The notes under the pieces were generated by a model. The model was not told the DNA's origin. It searched no databases and saw only the letters and a program-made list of their open reading frames with translations. The translations under genes were made by a program, and so were the position numbers. From CAYRXE01 sp964428205 (lineage in GTDB: Bacteria > Patescibacteriota > Gracilibacteria > Peribacterales > Peribacteraceae), in assembly GCA_964428205.1 (NCBI GenBank), contig CAYRXE010000007.1, positions 1 through 32,086 on the forward strand: 32,086 bases of DNA, read 5' to 3'. Every line of letters starts with the position of its first letter. The stretch's first letter is position 1. Shown in pieces: positions 8,644-16,239 of this stretch.

Positions 8644-9665
8644 ATGTTCAGCTTGAATCGTGTTCACATCATCGGTTATCAGACACAGCCCGTACAAATG
8701 CGCCAAACGCCTGGCGGTTCTTCGGTTACGGATCTCAACTTGGTCGTCCCCTACTCTTTCAAAACAGAAGGCGGCGACATGTTGGAGGCGAAAGGATTTC
8801 ACACCGTCACACTCTGGGGCCCCATGGCCGAGGTTGCCGGTAAGTACCTCAAGGCAGGAAGCCAGGTGCTCATCTCCGGTCGCTTGCAGACGGATTCTTG
8901 GGAGGACCCCAAGACCAACGAAAAGCGCTCTAAGACCAAGATTATCGGTATGGATATGATCATGCTCGATCCTAAGGAAGGTCTTAAAAATGCGCCTGCC
9001 GGTAGCGAAAAACTCCTCGCGACCATCAACCGTGCAGACATCTGCGGCAACGTGACGAAGGATCCAGAAATGCGTACCACCACCAACGGTGCCAAGGTGC
9101 TCACGCTCGGTGTTGCGACAAACGAGCGTTGGAAGGACAAGGCTACAGGTGAAGACAAAGAGCGCAGNNNNNNNNNNNNNNNNNNNNNNNNNNNNNNNNN
9201 NNNNNNNNNNNNNNNNNNNNNNNNNNNNNNNNNNNNNNNNNNNNNNNNNNNNNNNNNNNNNNNNNNNTTGCGACAAACGAGCGTTGGAAGGACAAGGCTA
9301 CAGGTGAAGACAAAGAGCGCAGCGAGTTCCACAACATTGTGGTGTGGGGCGACACAGCCGAGCGCGTCGCGCAGTCGGTGCGCAAAGGTAACCGTGTCTT
9401 TGTGAGCGGTCGTGTGCAGACACGTAGTTGGGAAACGAAGGAAGGCAACAAGCGCTACACGACAGAGATTGTTGCAGACTCCTTGAGCCTCCTCGGCATG
9501 CGTAATCCAAGTGTGGAGAGTGCTATCTCTATGGATGGTTCGTCTCGTTCTGCTGGAAACGATTTCGATCAGTCCGAGTCTTCCATGTCCTCGAACTCCT
9601 CCCCTGCCGAGATCCCTGCGATCCAGTACGCATCCGAAATTAAGGCTGAGGATTTGCCGTTCTAA
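8644..9665 (+). CDS. ssb: Single-stranded DNA-binding protein with two OB folds (interrupted by an assembly gap)
   Basis: SSB coats single-stranded DNA in replication, repair and recombination. The window sequence is broken by 100 N (9168-9267) with the same 55 bases on both sides. Removing one copy and the N leaves 867 bases in a single frame: 288 residues plus stop. The corrected protein has two OB domains. Residues about 3-108 begin SLNRVHIIG and contain VTLWG and VLISGRLQTDSW. Residues about 125-233 begin LATINRADICGNV and contain NIVVWGDTAE and VFVSGRVQTRSWE. A Ser-rich linker leads to an acidic tip ending EDLPF, the usual partner-binding tail. Bacterial SSBs normally have one OB fold per chain and act as tetramers; two per chain is known from Deinococcus and Thermus, which act as dimers. 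A Rho-independent terminator follows. No Shine-Dalgarno is visible before the ATG. Confidence 0.95.
9113..9322. repeat. Assembly join: 55-base duplicate flanking 100 N (in ssb)
   Basis: Bases 9113-9167 and 9268-9322 are identical, with exactly 100 N between them. The duplicate is most likely a single genomic copy left at two contig ends. Collapsing it restores the ssb frame (1022 minus 155 equals 289 codons). It should not be read as a biological tandem repeat. Confidence 0.95.
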
Positions 9666-9682
9666 GTAAGAATTTCAAACAG

Positions 9683-9710
9683 GCGGGGGCTTACAAGCCT
9701 CCGCTTTTTT
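9683..9710 (+). terminator. Rho-independent terminator after ssb
   Basis: An 8-bp stem (GCGGGGGC / GCCTCCGC, one G-U pair) with loop TTACAA is followed by six T. It lies 18 bases after the ssb stop and separates ssb from the next plus-strand gene. Confidence 0.85.
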
Positions 9711-9740
9711 GTATGTATTGATTCTCTTTCTGCGGAGGCT

Positions 9741-9746
9741 TACAGT
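9741..9746 (+). promoter_or_regulatory. Candidate -10 box (TACAGT) just before the 9756 start
   Basis: TACAGT ends 9 bases before the ATG. It fits the window-wide pattern of -10-like hexamers placed so that transcription would begin at or next to the start codon. It is weaker than the other examples. Confidence 0.4.
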
Positions 9747-9755
9747 CGGTTTCCT

Positions 9756-10154
9756 ATGGCAAATGAAAACCCTGAGGAATCGGAAAATCTGGAATCAGAA
9801 CTTCTTGGAGAAGGCTCGGTAGAGCCGTTGCAGCTCGGCGGTTCCGCTGAAGTGATAGAAATCTCTGATGTCGCAGCGAACAGGATTATTGATGGCTTGC
9901 TCAAAGAAGAACTTAGGAATCAGCCAGATGCAAAGGATCTTTTGGGTGCACTCAGTAGCGAATTAAAAAGCCCGGATGATAGTAACGATGGCAGGATCGA
10001 TGTAAAAGCAATGCTTCCCGATAGCGGCATCAACATCGCGGGGACAGCACGTGTGGAAATCCGCGGAACGGAACGTGGTCACATGCAAGACAGCGGTCTG
10101 AGTCTGGAGAACGACTCGACGATCACGATCTCTCCAGAAGACGAACAGAATTAA
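9756..10154 (+). CDS. Small acidic protein of unknown function
   Basis: 132 residues, strongly acidic (opening MANENPEESENLESELLG, ending ISPEDEQN), with no signal peptide, membrane segment or cysteine. The central part (EVIEISDVAANRIIDGLL) could be an amphipathic helix. The rest is rich in D, S, N and G and may be partly disordered. It follows the ssb terminator, so it is probably a separate transcript, and it converges on murB with overlapping stop codons (10151-10154). I do not recognise the family. The frame is clean and no better frame competes in this interval, so I treat it as real. Confidence 0.68.
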   Translation: MANENPEESENLESELLGEGSVEPLQLGGSAEVIEISDVAANRIIDGLLKEELRNQPDAKDLLGALSSELKSPDDSNDGRIDVKAMLPDSGINIAGTARVEIRGTERGHMQDSGLSLENDSTITISPEDEQN

Positions 10155-11020
10155 TCTTGGAGCTTCCCGTCTGTTCCATACAGACGCATCTCAATCCCTG
10201 CGATCTGCGGCACTTTCTTTTTGATCAAATCGGTCATTTCGACGATGTCTTTGAAGGTTCCGTTGCCAATGTTGAGAAGGAAGTTCGCGTGCTTCTCGGC
10301 AATCTGCACTCCCCCAATGGTGGTGCCGCGGAGTCCTGCAGCGTCGATCAATTTCCATGCCTGAGTTCCATCGGGTAACGACTTGAAGCACGAACCTGCT
10401 GTCTTGATGTGCGGTTGCGTCTCAATTCTTTTTTGCAAAAGTCTTTCGATCTCTGCTTTCACTTCTGCTGATGGTCGACTTGGAACATTTAACACTGCTT
10501 CCCAAATAATCACGGGTCCCGCCATCTCCTTGAATCCACTTTCACGGTACGAAAAATGACATTCATCTTTGCTGAGTGTCTTCCAAGCTCCATCCACGTA
10601 AACCGTTACCGTTTCGACGTAGGTATCAATCCAAATGCCACCAGCGCCTTGTCCTGCGTTACCAAAAATTGCTCCACCCACTGTTCCCGGGATGCCCGTG
10701 AGTGCAGAGAGATCTAAATCTTTTTCTGCGAGTTCATTGAGAAAACTTCCCATGATTTTTCCGGCTTGGACTGTCACTTTGTTGCCATCAACTTCCACTT
10801 TGTCTGCCTTCATGCGCACGACGAGCGCGTTGATTTCTCCATCGGCGAAGACCGTGTTCGCTCCCCCACCGAATGGGATGAGTGGAAGATTATGTTCGCG
10901 TGCGAACTTCACTGCTTCTTCGACGTCCTCCTTCGACAAAAGTTCTGCGTAGTACCTCGCAGTACCGCCGATCTTCATCGTCGTCTTGCTGCCAATGGCA
11001 ACGTGTTCTTGGATCACCAT
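10151..11020 (-). CDS. murB: UDP-N-acetylenolpyruvoylglucosamine reductase (MurB)
   Basis: 289 residues. MurB uses FAD and NADPH to reduce enolpyruvyl-UDP-GlcNAc to UDP-MurNAc, the second committed step of peptidoglycan precursor synthesis, in the cytoplasm. The N-terminal FAD-binding region shows TTMKIGGTARYY, PLIPFGGGANTVF and ALTGIPGTVGGAIFGNAGQG. SYRESGF matches the conserved Tyr/Arg/Ser stretch. The C-terminal substrate domain has AGSCFKS (Ser as proton donor), GGVQIAEKHANFLLN and a final IEMRLYG with the conserved Glu. The length and the form of these motifs fit the short type II MurB. The gene starts 20 bases after gltX ends on the same strand, so the two are probably cotranscribed. 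Its product feeds the same pathway as MurA (16240-17535), and MurG acts later. No defect is seen. Confidence 0.95.
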   Translation of the reverse strand: MVIQEHVAIGSKTTMKIGGTARYYAELLSKEDVEEAVKFAREHNLPLIPFGGGANTVFADGEINALVVRMKADKVEVDGNKVTVQAGKIMGSFLNELAEKDLDLSALTGIPGTVGGAIFGNAGQGAGGIWIDTYVETVTVYVDGAWKTLSKDECHFSYRESGFKEMAGPVIIWEAVLNVPSRPSAEVKAEIERLLQKRIETQPHIKTAGSCFKSLPDGTQAWKLIDAAGLRGTTIGGVQIAEKHANFLLNIGNGTFKDIVEMTDLIKKKVPQIAGIEMRLYGTDGKLQD

Positions 11021-11040
11021 ATGAATTACAACTTATTCAA

Positions 11041-12477
11041 TTAATGGGCTGCAGCAAGCCGCGCCATGGTCTCCTCTTTGCCAAGTACTGCTGCCACTTC
11101 CGTGGCTCCTGGGCTGTATTCCTGGCCTGTGAGAACACTGCGTAGTGGCCAGAGGAGCTGACCGAGTTTCCACTTGTCTGCGAGTGCAGCTTTGACTGCC
11201 GCGAGGATCGCTTGGTCGTTCCAGTCGGACACATCGCTCAAGACTTTTTCGAGAACATCGAGAATTTCTGGAACCATTTCTGGTGTGACCTTCTGCTTTG
11301 TGTTCGCGATCAATTCCATACTCGCTGTTGGACGCTCGTAGAAGAAGCTGACCATTGCTGGAGCTTCGTGGAGGAACGTGATGCGGTCTTGAATCAGCTC
11401 TGCCTTGCGTGTGAAGTGCGCATCATCTTTTGCAGCAGGAACGAGTTCCTGCACGCGCTTGGCGAACTCCGTTTTATCCATTTTGCGCATCCACTGGCCC
11501 TGAAGCCACATGAGCTTCTCTTCATCAAACACGGCTCCGGCCTTCTGCACGCGCTCCAAGTTGAATTTATCGATGAGCTCGGGGATCGACAGAACTTCCT
11601 CCTCTGTACCGGGGTTCCAACCTAGGAGTGCCATAAAATTCAGCAAGGCTTCTGGCAAGTAACCCTTCTCGATGTAGTCCCCTACCGCGACGGAGTTCTG
11701 ACGCTTGCTCAGTTTCGAACGATCTTTATTCAAGATCAGTGGCACGTGTGCGTAGCGCGGTGGCGTCCACTCAAGGAAGCGGAACAAGAGGAGGTGCTTC
11801 GGAACACTCGCGAGCCATTCTTCTCCGCGGAGGACCAAGTCGATTTCCATAAAGTGATCATCCACGACGTGCGCCATGTGGTACGTGGGGAATCCATCAC
11901 CTTTGATGAGTACCTGATCATCCACGGTGTGGCCTTTAAAGCTCACGGTGCCGCGAATATCGTCGTCGTAGCTAATGGTCTCCTCGTGCGGGATCTTCAT
12001 GCGGATCACGTGGCGCTCCCCTGCTGCAATACGCGCATCAGATTCCTCTTTGGTCAGCTTGCAGCACGTGCGGTCGTACATCGGTGGCTGGTGACGTGCC
12101 TCCTGGCCTTTGCGCATCTCGTCCAAGCGTTCTGGCGTGCAGAAGCATGGATAGGCAAAGCCTTTGTGTACGAGCTCATCGGCATACTTCTTGTACATCT
12201 CGAGACGCTCTGACTGGAAGTACGGACCTTTGGATCCCTGTTGCACCACTTTGCCGTCGACCATCATCACACCTTCTTCTGGGTCGAGTCCTGCCCAATG
12301 CAGACCATTCAAGATTGCTTCGACCGCACCTTCGACACTGCGTTCTTGATCGGTGTCTTCGATGCGCAGCAAGAACTTCCCCTTCGTCTGCTTGGCGAGA
12401 AGCCATGCAAAGAGCGCGGTGCGTAAACCACCAAGATGGAGAAAGCCTGTTGGGGATGGAGCGAAGCGAGTTCTCAT
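11041..12477 (-). CDS. gltX: Glutamyl-tRNA synthetase
   Basis: 478 residues, a class I aminoacyl-tRNA synthetase that charges tRNA-Glu (and tRNA-Gln where an amidotransferase route is used). The HIGH-type motif is SPTGFLHLGG at residues 8-17, followed by RTALFAWLLAK and LRIEDTDQERS. The KMSKS-type motif is NKDRSKLSKR. A CFC...YDRTC arrangement in the acceptor-binding insert resembles the zinc site of E. coli GluRS. The C-terminal third is the helical anticodon-binding domain. The length is normal. The start is the ATG at 12477, immediately before the catalytic fold, with no Shine-Dalgarno. It lies upstream of murB and downstream of the cyclophilin gene, from which a strong terminator (12497-12524) separates it. 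Confidence 0.96.
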   Translation of the reverse strand: MRTRFAPSPTGFLHLGGLRTALFAWLLAKQTKGKFLLRIEDTDQERSVEGAVEAILNGLHWAGLDPEEGVMMVDGKVVQQGSKGPYFQSERLEMYKKYADELVHKGFAYPCFCTPERLDEMRKGQEARHQPPMYDRTCCKLTKEESDARIAAGERHVIRMKIPHEETISYDDDIRGTVSFKGHTVDDQVLIKGDGFPTYHMAHVVDDHFMEIDLVLRGEEWLASVPKHLLLFRFLEWTPPRYAHVPLILNKDRSKLSKRQNSVAVGDYIEKGYLPEALLNFMALLGWNPGTEEEVLSIPELIDKFNLERVQKAGAVFDEEKLMWLQGQWMRKMDKTEFAKRVQELVPAAKDDAHFTRKAELIQDRITFLHEAPAMVSFFYERPTASMELIANTKQKVTPEMVPEILDVLEKVLSDVSDWNDQAILAAVKAALADKWKLGQLLWPLRSVLTGQEYSPGATEVAAVLGKEETMARLAAAH

Positions 12478-12496
12478 GTACCCAAGCAGAGTATCA

Positions 12497-12524
12497 AAAA
12501 AGGGAGGGGGTAGCCCTCCCTTTT
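12497..12524 (-). terminator. Rho-independent terminator after the cyclophilin lipoprotein gene
   Basis: An 11-bp perfect stem (AAAAGGGAGGG / CCCTCCCTTTT) with a 6-base loop. On the minus strand the stem ends in a run of T. It lies 17 bases after the stop of the cyclophilin gene and 19 bases before the gltX start, so it insulates the two. Confidence 0.88.
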
Positions 12525-12541
12525 GGAATTCATTTTTTGGC

Positions 12542-13306
12542 TTAGTTCACGACTTCTACCGTCATGGTCACAGGGGTCTCTGGCTTGTCCTGTGGGTTCC
12601 TAGCGACGTTGGAGATCGTATCGACGACATCCATACCTGCGGTGACGATACCGAAGATCGTGTGTTTACCTTCGAGCCAAGGCGTGCGCTCAGCGGTGAT
12701 CACGAAGAACTGACTGCCGTTCGTGCTTGGTCCACGGTTGGCCATAGCGATGGCACCGCGGCGCATAGGCAACGAGCGGAACTTGGTGCTGTAGACGTAG
12801 CCCTGCTTTTCGTAGAACTGCTTGATGGTGAGGTTCTCCATTCCCTTCAAGTTGCTTGGCAATGCCTGACCTGCAGCGAGGTCCTTGAGCGTCTGGTTCT
12901 GTAGACCGTAGCTGTCGGCGTTGATCTCATCTGCGAAGGTTGGTCCAAAGATGCTTTCGCCTCCCGTACCGTCTCCATTTGGATCACCGGCCTGGACCAT
13001 AAAGCCCGGGATGACGCGGTGGAACGTGAGACCGTTGTAGTACCCCGTCTTGGCGAGCCAGACGAAGTTCGTGACCGTCATTGGAGCTGCGTCTGCATCG
13101 AGTTCGATGGTGACGTCTCCCTTGCTGGTCTTAAGAATGACGGTGTGCTTGCCCGTAAGGACTTTGCCGTCGAATTGCATGGCTGCACCTGCGGAACTGC
13201 TTTGCATTTCGTTGGGGTTAGTAATGACCGGATTTGCCCTGGTGCAACTGATGAGCAGGAACGCCAACGCAAAAAGCGGGATGATGAAAAGATGTGATTT
13301 GTTCAT
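12542..13306 (-). CDS. Cyclophilin-type peptidyl-prolyl isomerase, predicted lipoprotein
   Basis: 254 residues. Residues 1-21 form a lipoprotein signal (hydrophobic core, then LISC with Cys21 as the lipid-modified residue), so the enzyme should be tethered outside the cytoplasmic membrane and help fold exported proteins. The cyclophilin domain runs from about residue 50: VTIELDADAAPMTVTNF, then LTFHRVIPGFMVQAGDP (catalytic Arg and Phe region), GAIAMANRGPSTNGSQFF, and TPWLEGKHTIFG. Between GGESIFGPTFADEI and the SLPMRRG segment lies an insert of about 45 residues (including LKGMENLTIKQFYEKQG) that is longer than in simple cyclophilins. LspA in this window would be the matching signal peptidase. 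It is transcribed alone, with a terminator behind it. Confidence 0.93.
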   Translation of the reverse strand: MNKSHLFIIPLFALAFLLISCTRANPVITNPNEMQSSSAGAAMQFDGKVLTGKHTVILKTSKGDVTIELDADAAPMTVTNFVWLAKTGYYNGLTFHRVIPGFMVQAGDPNGDGTGGESIFGPTFADEINADSYGLQNQTLKDLAAGQALPSNLKGMENLTIKQFYEKQGYVYSTKFRSLPMRRGAIAMANRGPSTNGSQFFVITAERTPWLEGKHTIFGIVTAGMDVVDTISNVARNPQDKPETPVTMTVEVVN

Positions 13307-13432
13307 AGCCGAAGCACACTAGTTAGCCGTTCAACCGCTCGCAAGGCACTGCACTGTAAATTTTGGAGTTTGTCGATGACCGCACCCCGCAAAACCAAGA
13401 ATTAAGGGTCGAGAGTGCAACTACAGATCGAT

Positions 13433-14467
13433 TCATTTGTTACGCGCCGAAGGCGAAATGACCTTGAAAAGAACCTCACTCACCAGTCTTGCAGCATCTG
13501 GGACAAGCATGCTGTGCAACGCAGTTCCTAACTTCGATTGTTTGGCTTTGTCTTGCGCCAATCCATGCACTGTCGCGACCAAATCACTCATCAACTTGGC
13601 TTGAGGCAAGATGACGCACGCACTCTTTTTTGCAGCTTCCTCCGCGTTTCGCACCTGATGGTTCTGAGCGAGACCTTCTATAGGCACAAAGATGGTGGGG
13701 ATGTTCCATGCGGCGAGCTCGCTCATGCTGCCGGCTCCACTTCTGCTTAGAGCCATCGTCGTGCAGGCATAGAGATGAGGAAGTTCCAGGTGCGCGAAGG
13801 GTAGTGCGAAGTACCCCTTCTTCTGTAGGTCACTCCCCTTTCCTTCACCTGTGAGATGAATGACGTCGCATTCTTCTAAAAGAGCATCCAGATTTTTTGT
13901 GACGGCTTCATTGAGCGCCTGCGCTCCTTGGCTGCCGCCCATCACGAGGAGGACGGGGCGTGAGCCATCGAACCCCGTGATCTTGAGCCCCTCTTCTTTT
14001 TTGCCCTGCGTGACCATGTGACGAATGGGGTTTCCTGTCTTGAGCGTTCCCGGCAATCCAAAGCCGCTACACACGGTGGCCATGCGCGAGATGAGCCTGT
14101 TACTCATGCCCATCACCGAGTCTGATTCGTGTAGGACAATCGGTACCCTGCGCATCCATGCTGCCAAACACAGGGGAAGACTGACCGCTCCTCCTTTACT
14201 AAAGATAACGTCAGGCTCGAAGTCGCTGATGATTCCTTTCGCTTCACTAAGTCCTTTTACAAATTGCAACGGAGCACTCAGAGACCTCGTGGGGTGTGTG
14301 ATCTGCACAAAATCTACGGCGTTCTTTCGTAGAAATGCTGCGTCAGATTCTTTCTTGGAGCATGCAAACAGACAATCTGCGGGCGCATGACGCATCACCT
14401 CCTCATGCACGGCGAGAAGTGGAGATAAGTGACCGGCCGAGAGACCTCCAACAAAAAGAATGCGCAT
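13433..14467 (-). CDS. murG: UDP-GlcNAc:undecaprenyl-PP-MurNAc-pentapeptide transferase (MurG)
   Basis: 344 residues from the ATG at 14467 (a TTG three codons upstream is also open). MurG converts lipid I to lipid II on the inner face of the membrane. GT-B fold motifs: an N-terminal glycine loop, HESDSVMGMSNRLISR (family form HExNxxxGxxNR), LLVMGGSQGAQALNEAV, and the donor-binding RSGAGSMSELAAW followed by PIEGLAQNHQVRNAEEA. The first glycine loop reads GGLSAGHLSP, where most MurG proteins have GGTGGHxxP, so it is divergent there. The start lies 5 bases after the ftsW stop, a usual pairing in division and cell-wall clusters. The length is normal. Confidence 0.93.
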   Translation of the reverse strand: MRILFVGGLSAGHLSPLLAVHEEVMRHAPADCLFACSKKESDAAFLRKNAVDFVQITHPTRSLSAPLQFVKGLSEAKGIISDFEPDVIFSKGGAVSLPLCLAAWMRRVPIVLHESDSVMGMSNRLISRMATVCSGFGLPGTLKTGNPIRHMVTQGKKEEGLKITGFDGSRPVLLVMGGSQGAQALNEAVTKNLDALLEECDVIHLTGEGKGSDLQKKGYFALPFAHLELPHLYACTTMALSRSGAGSMSELAAWNIPTIFVPIEGLAQNHQVRNAEEAAKKSACVILPQAKLMSDLVATVHGLAQDKAKQSKLGTALHSMLVPDAARLVSEVLFKVISPSARNK

Positions 14468-14472
14468 GGTGC

Positions 14473-15642
14473 TCAAGTGAAGAGGCTGCGTGCCAAGAGT
14501 GGGTCCCTCCTTGGTGTCTTACGGACGGTAGCCGAAACAGGGCTACTGGCTGCCGAAATATTCAAGAGGATACCTACGGCGCCCATCAAGGTGATGAGCG
14601 AAGATCCGCCGTAGCTAATGAATGGCAACGTGAGACCGGTGAGCGGGAAGATTCCCAAGTTCACCGCAATGTTGAGAGCAGTCTGCACGGCAATCCACGT
14701 GGTGATGCCGGTTGCGAGCAAGAACCCAAAGCGATCTGGTGCCAAACGTGCAATGCGGTACCCGCGATACACAAGCACGGTGTAGAGCGCGAGCACGATC
14801 ATCAATCGCATGAAGCCAAGCTCCTCTGCCATGGCAGAAAAAATCATGTCGGCTTGGACTTCGGGCAAGTAACCGAATTTCTGGATGGATTTTCCGTAGC
14901 CGACTCCAAAAAATCCGCCACTGCCAATGGCAATCAATGCTTGTTTGATCTGGAAACCAATTGTTTCGCGAATCGTCGGATCATCGGGGAACAAGAACGC
15001 GAAGAAGCGGTTACGGATGTATTCCTTTTGAAGGATCACCGGCAGACCCAAGAGTGCAGCACCACCTGCACCGAGCGCGAGATGGAAAATATTTCCACCG
15101 GCGATAAAGAACATGGTCGCGCCAATGGAAGCAAGCACCAAGAACGAACCAAGGTCCGGCTGAATGGCGACGAGGAAGGTGGAGATAAGGAGCAAGATGC
15201 CAAACGGGATGAAACCTTCTTGGAACGTGGCGATGAATTGCTCACGTTTTTGCAACCACACGCTCAAATACATAATGAAGGTGAGCTTGAGCATTTCCGA
15301 AGGCTGGAACGAACGCGTACCCACGTTCAGCCAGCTCTGTGCGGAACCGAATTCTTCTCCAAAGCCCGGGAGGAACAGCATCATGAGCAGCAAGATGCTG
15401 CCGATGTACAACACGCGGGACCATTTTTCCCACACGCGGTACGGAATGATCGACATCAGACCCATGATCACAAAACCAAGGACGATATTGATGGAGCTTT
15501 TCCACAGATACAGAGAATTTGTTTGGGTCAGCTGATAACTTTTAAACACGCTCACGCTCGCGATCATCGCAAGCCCAAAAAATACGAGAACGACGGTGAC
15601 GCCAAGGAGGAGCAAATCCATCCTCCTCATAAAATTGAACAT
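14473..15642 (-). CDS. ftsW: SEDS-family peptidoglycan glycosyltransferase (FtsW/RodA type)
   Basis: 389 residues with about ten hydrophobic segments, beginning MRRMDLLLLGVTVVLVFFGL. SEDS proteins polymerise lipid II into glycan strands at the membrane together with a class B penicillin-binding protein. The diagnostic stretch GLTLPFISYGGSSLITLM is present near the C-terminus, and the QPDLGSFLVL and QADMIFSAMAEELGF segments match conserved loops. Its pairing with murG (5 bases apart) favours FtsW over RodA, but sequence alone does not settle it. A TAGAAT hexamer ends 6 bases before the ATG, suggesting a leaderless start. It is divergent from lspA. Confidence 0.93.
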   Translation of the reverse strand: MFNFMRRMDLLLLGVTVVLVFFGLAMIASVSVFKSYQLTQTNSLYLWKSSINIVLGFVIMGLMSIIPYRVWEKWSRVLYIGSILLLMMLFLPGFGEEFGSAQSWLNVGTRSFQPSEMLKLTFIMYLSVWLQKREQFIATFQEGFIPFGILLLISTFLVAIQPDLGSFLVLASIGATMFFIAGGNIFHLALGAGGAALLGLPVILQKEYIRNRFFAFLFPDDPTIRETIGFQIKQALIAIGSGGFFGVGYGKSIQKFGYLPEVQADMIFSAMAEELGFMRLMIVLALYTVLVYRGYRIARLAPDRFGFLLATGITTWIAVQTALNIAVNLGIFPLTGLTLPFISYGGSSLITLMGAVGILLNISAASSPVSATVRKTPRRDPLLARSLFT

Positions 15643-15648
15643 AAAATC

Positions 15649-15654
15649 ATTCTA
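15649..15654 (-). promoter_or_regulatory. -10 box (TAGAAT) 6 bases before ftsW
   Basis: On the minus strand TAGAAT is followed by GATTTT and then the ftsW ATG. This spacing puts the expected transcription start on the start codon. No -35 resembling TTGACA is seen at 16-18 bases upstream. Confidence 0.55.
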
Positions 15655-15667
15655 ATGGAGATTGGAT

Positions 15668-15690
15668 CCTTCGACGAGCCTCAGGACAAG
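15668..15690. repeat. REP-like dispersed repeat motif
   Basis: The stretch starting CCTTCGACGAGCCTCAGGAC resembles the widespread short intergenic repeat of the form TTCGACAAGCTCAGGACA found in many environmental genomes. Only one copy is in the window, so the call rests on recalled similarity. It sits between the divergent ftsW and lspA genes. Confidence 0.35.
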
Positions 15691-15736
15691 AAATTGAGAA
15701 TTAAGAATTCCCTCATAATTACTTGAATCACAACGC

Positions 15737-15742
15737 TATACT
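15737..15742 (+). promoter_or_regulatory. -10 box (TATACT) 6 bases before lspA
   Basis: TATACT is followed by CTCGCC and then the lspA ATG at 15749. It is a near-consensus -10 with no room for a ribosome-binding site, so the mRNA is probably leaderless. Confidence 0.6.
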
Positions 15743-15748
15743 CTCGCC

Positions 15749-16183
15749 ATGATTCTCTGGGTCACTATTGTCTTGTCGGCTCTCGCGAGTTTGGTTGCGT
15801 CACTCTTCGCGGATTATCTGACCGCACGCATTCCCCTTCTCGGTTCGTTTGCGGGTTTGCAACTCGCGCATAATCCCGGCATTGCGTTTAGCATCACTTT
15901 GCCCCAAGGGTACGAACTGGTGATCATCCTCTTAGCACTCTCGCTCATCACGTGGCTTGCGGTGCGCACGGCAAAAACCACCATCCAGTACGTGGGATTC
16001 GGACTCATCATCGGTGGGGCACTGGGGAACATTCTCGATCGCCTCCCCGACGGCTACGTGACCGATTACTTTCAAGTCGGAACGTTCCCCATCTTTAACG
16101 TTGCCGATAGCTGCATCACGATTGGTGTGGTGATTTTGCTTTGTGAAGAAATCTGGAGGTATTGGAAGCGCAAAAACTCCTAA
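15749..16183 (+). CDS. lspA: Lipoprotein signal peptidase (signal peptidase II)
   Basis: 144 residues, four hydrophobic segments. LspA is a membrane aspartyl protease that removes the signal peptide from prolipoproteins after lipid attachment. Conserved blocks are present: HNPGIAFSI at residues 41-49, GGALGNILDRLPDGYVTDYF at 89-108 and FNVADSCITIG at 116-126. The two catalytic aspartates are Asp106 and Asp120. The length is slightly short but normal for the family. A likely substrate is the cyclophilin lipoprotein at 12542-13306. murA starts 56 bases downstream, but it has its own -10-like site. Confidence 0.95.
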   Translation: MILWVTIVLSALASLVASLFADYLTARIPLLGSFAGLQLAHNPGIAFSITLPQGYELVIILLALSLITWLAVRTAKTTIQYVGFGLIIGGALGNILDRLPDGYVTDYFQVGTFPIFNVADSCITIGVVILLCEEIWRYWKRKNS

Positions 16184-16225
16184 AATATGGGCCCGAAAGG
16201 CGCTACCTGGAACCGAAAAATCCTC

Positions 16226-16231
16226 TACACT
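16226..16231 (+). promoter_or_regulatory. -10 box (TACACT) 8 bases before murA
   Basis: TACACT is followed by eight bases and the murA ATG at 16240. It supports that start over upstream in-frame ATG codons that overlap lspA, and suggests a leaderless murA transcript. Confidence 0.5.
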
Positions 16232-16239
16232 ACAACCCC

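Noticed and set aside
9113..9322. True tandem repeat inside ssb
   Set aside because: The same 55-base/100-N pattern occurs at two other genes, and removing it restores the frame each time, so it is an assembly artefact.
14335..15726. Plus-strand open frame of 463 codons across ftsW
   Set aside because: It is the antisense of a clear SEDS protein. Its translation is extremely rich in H, Q, E and R with no motif.
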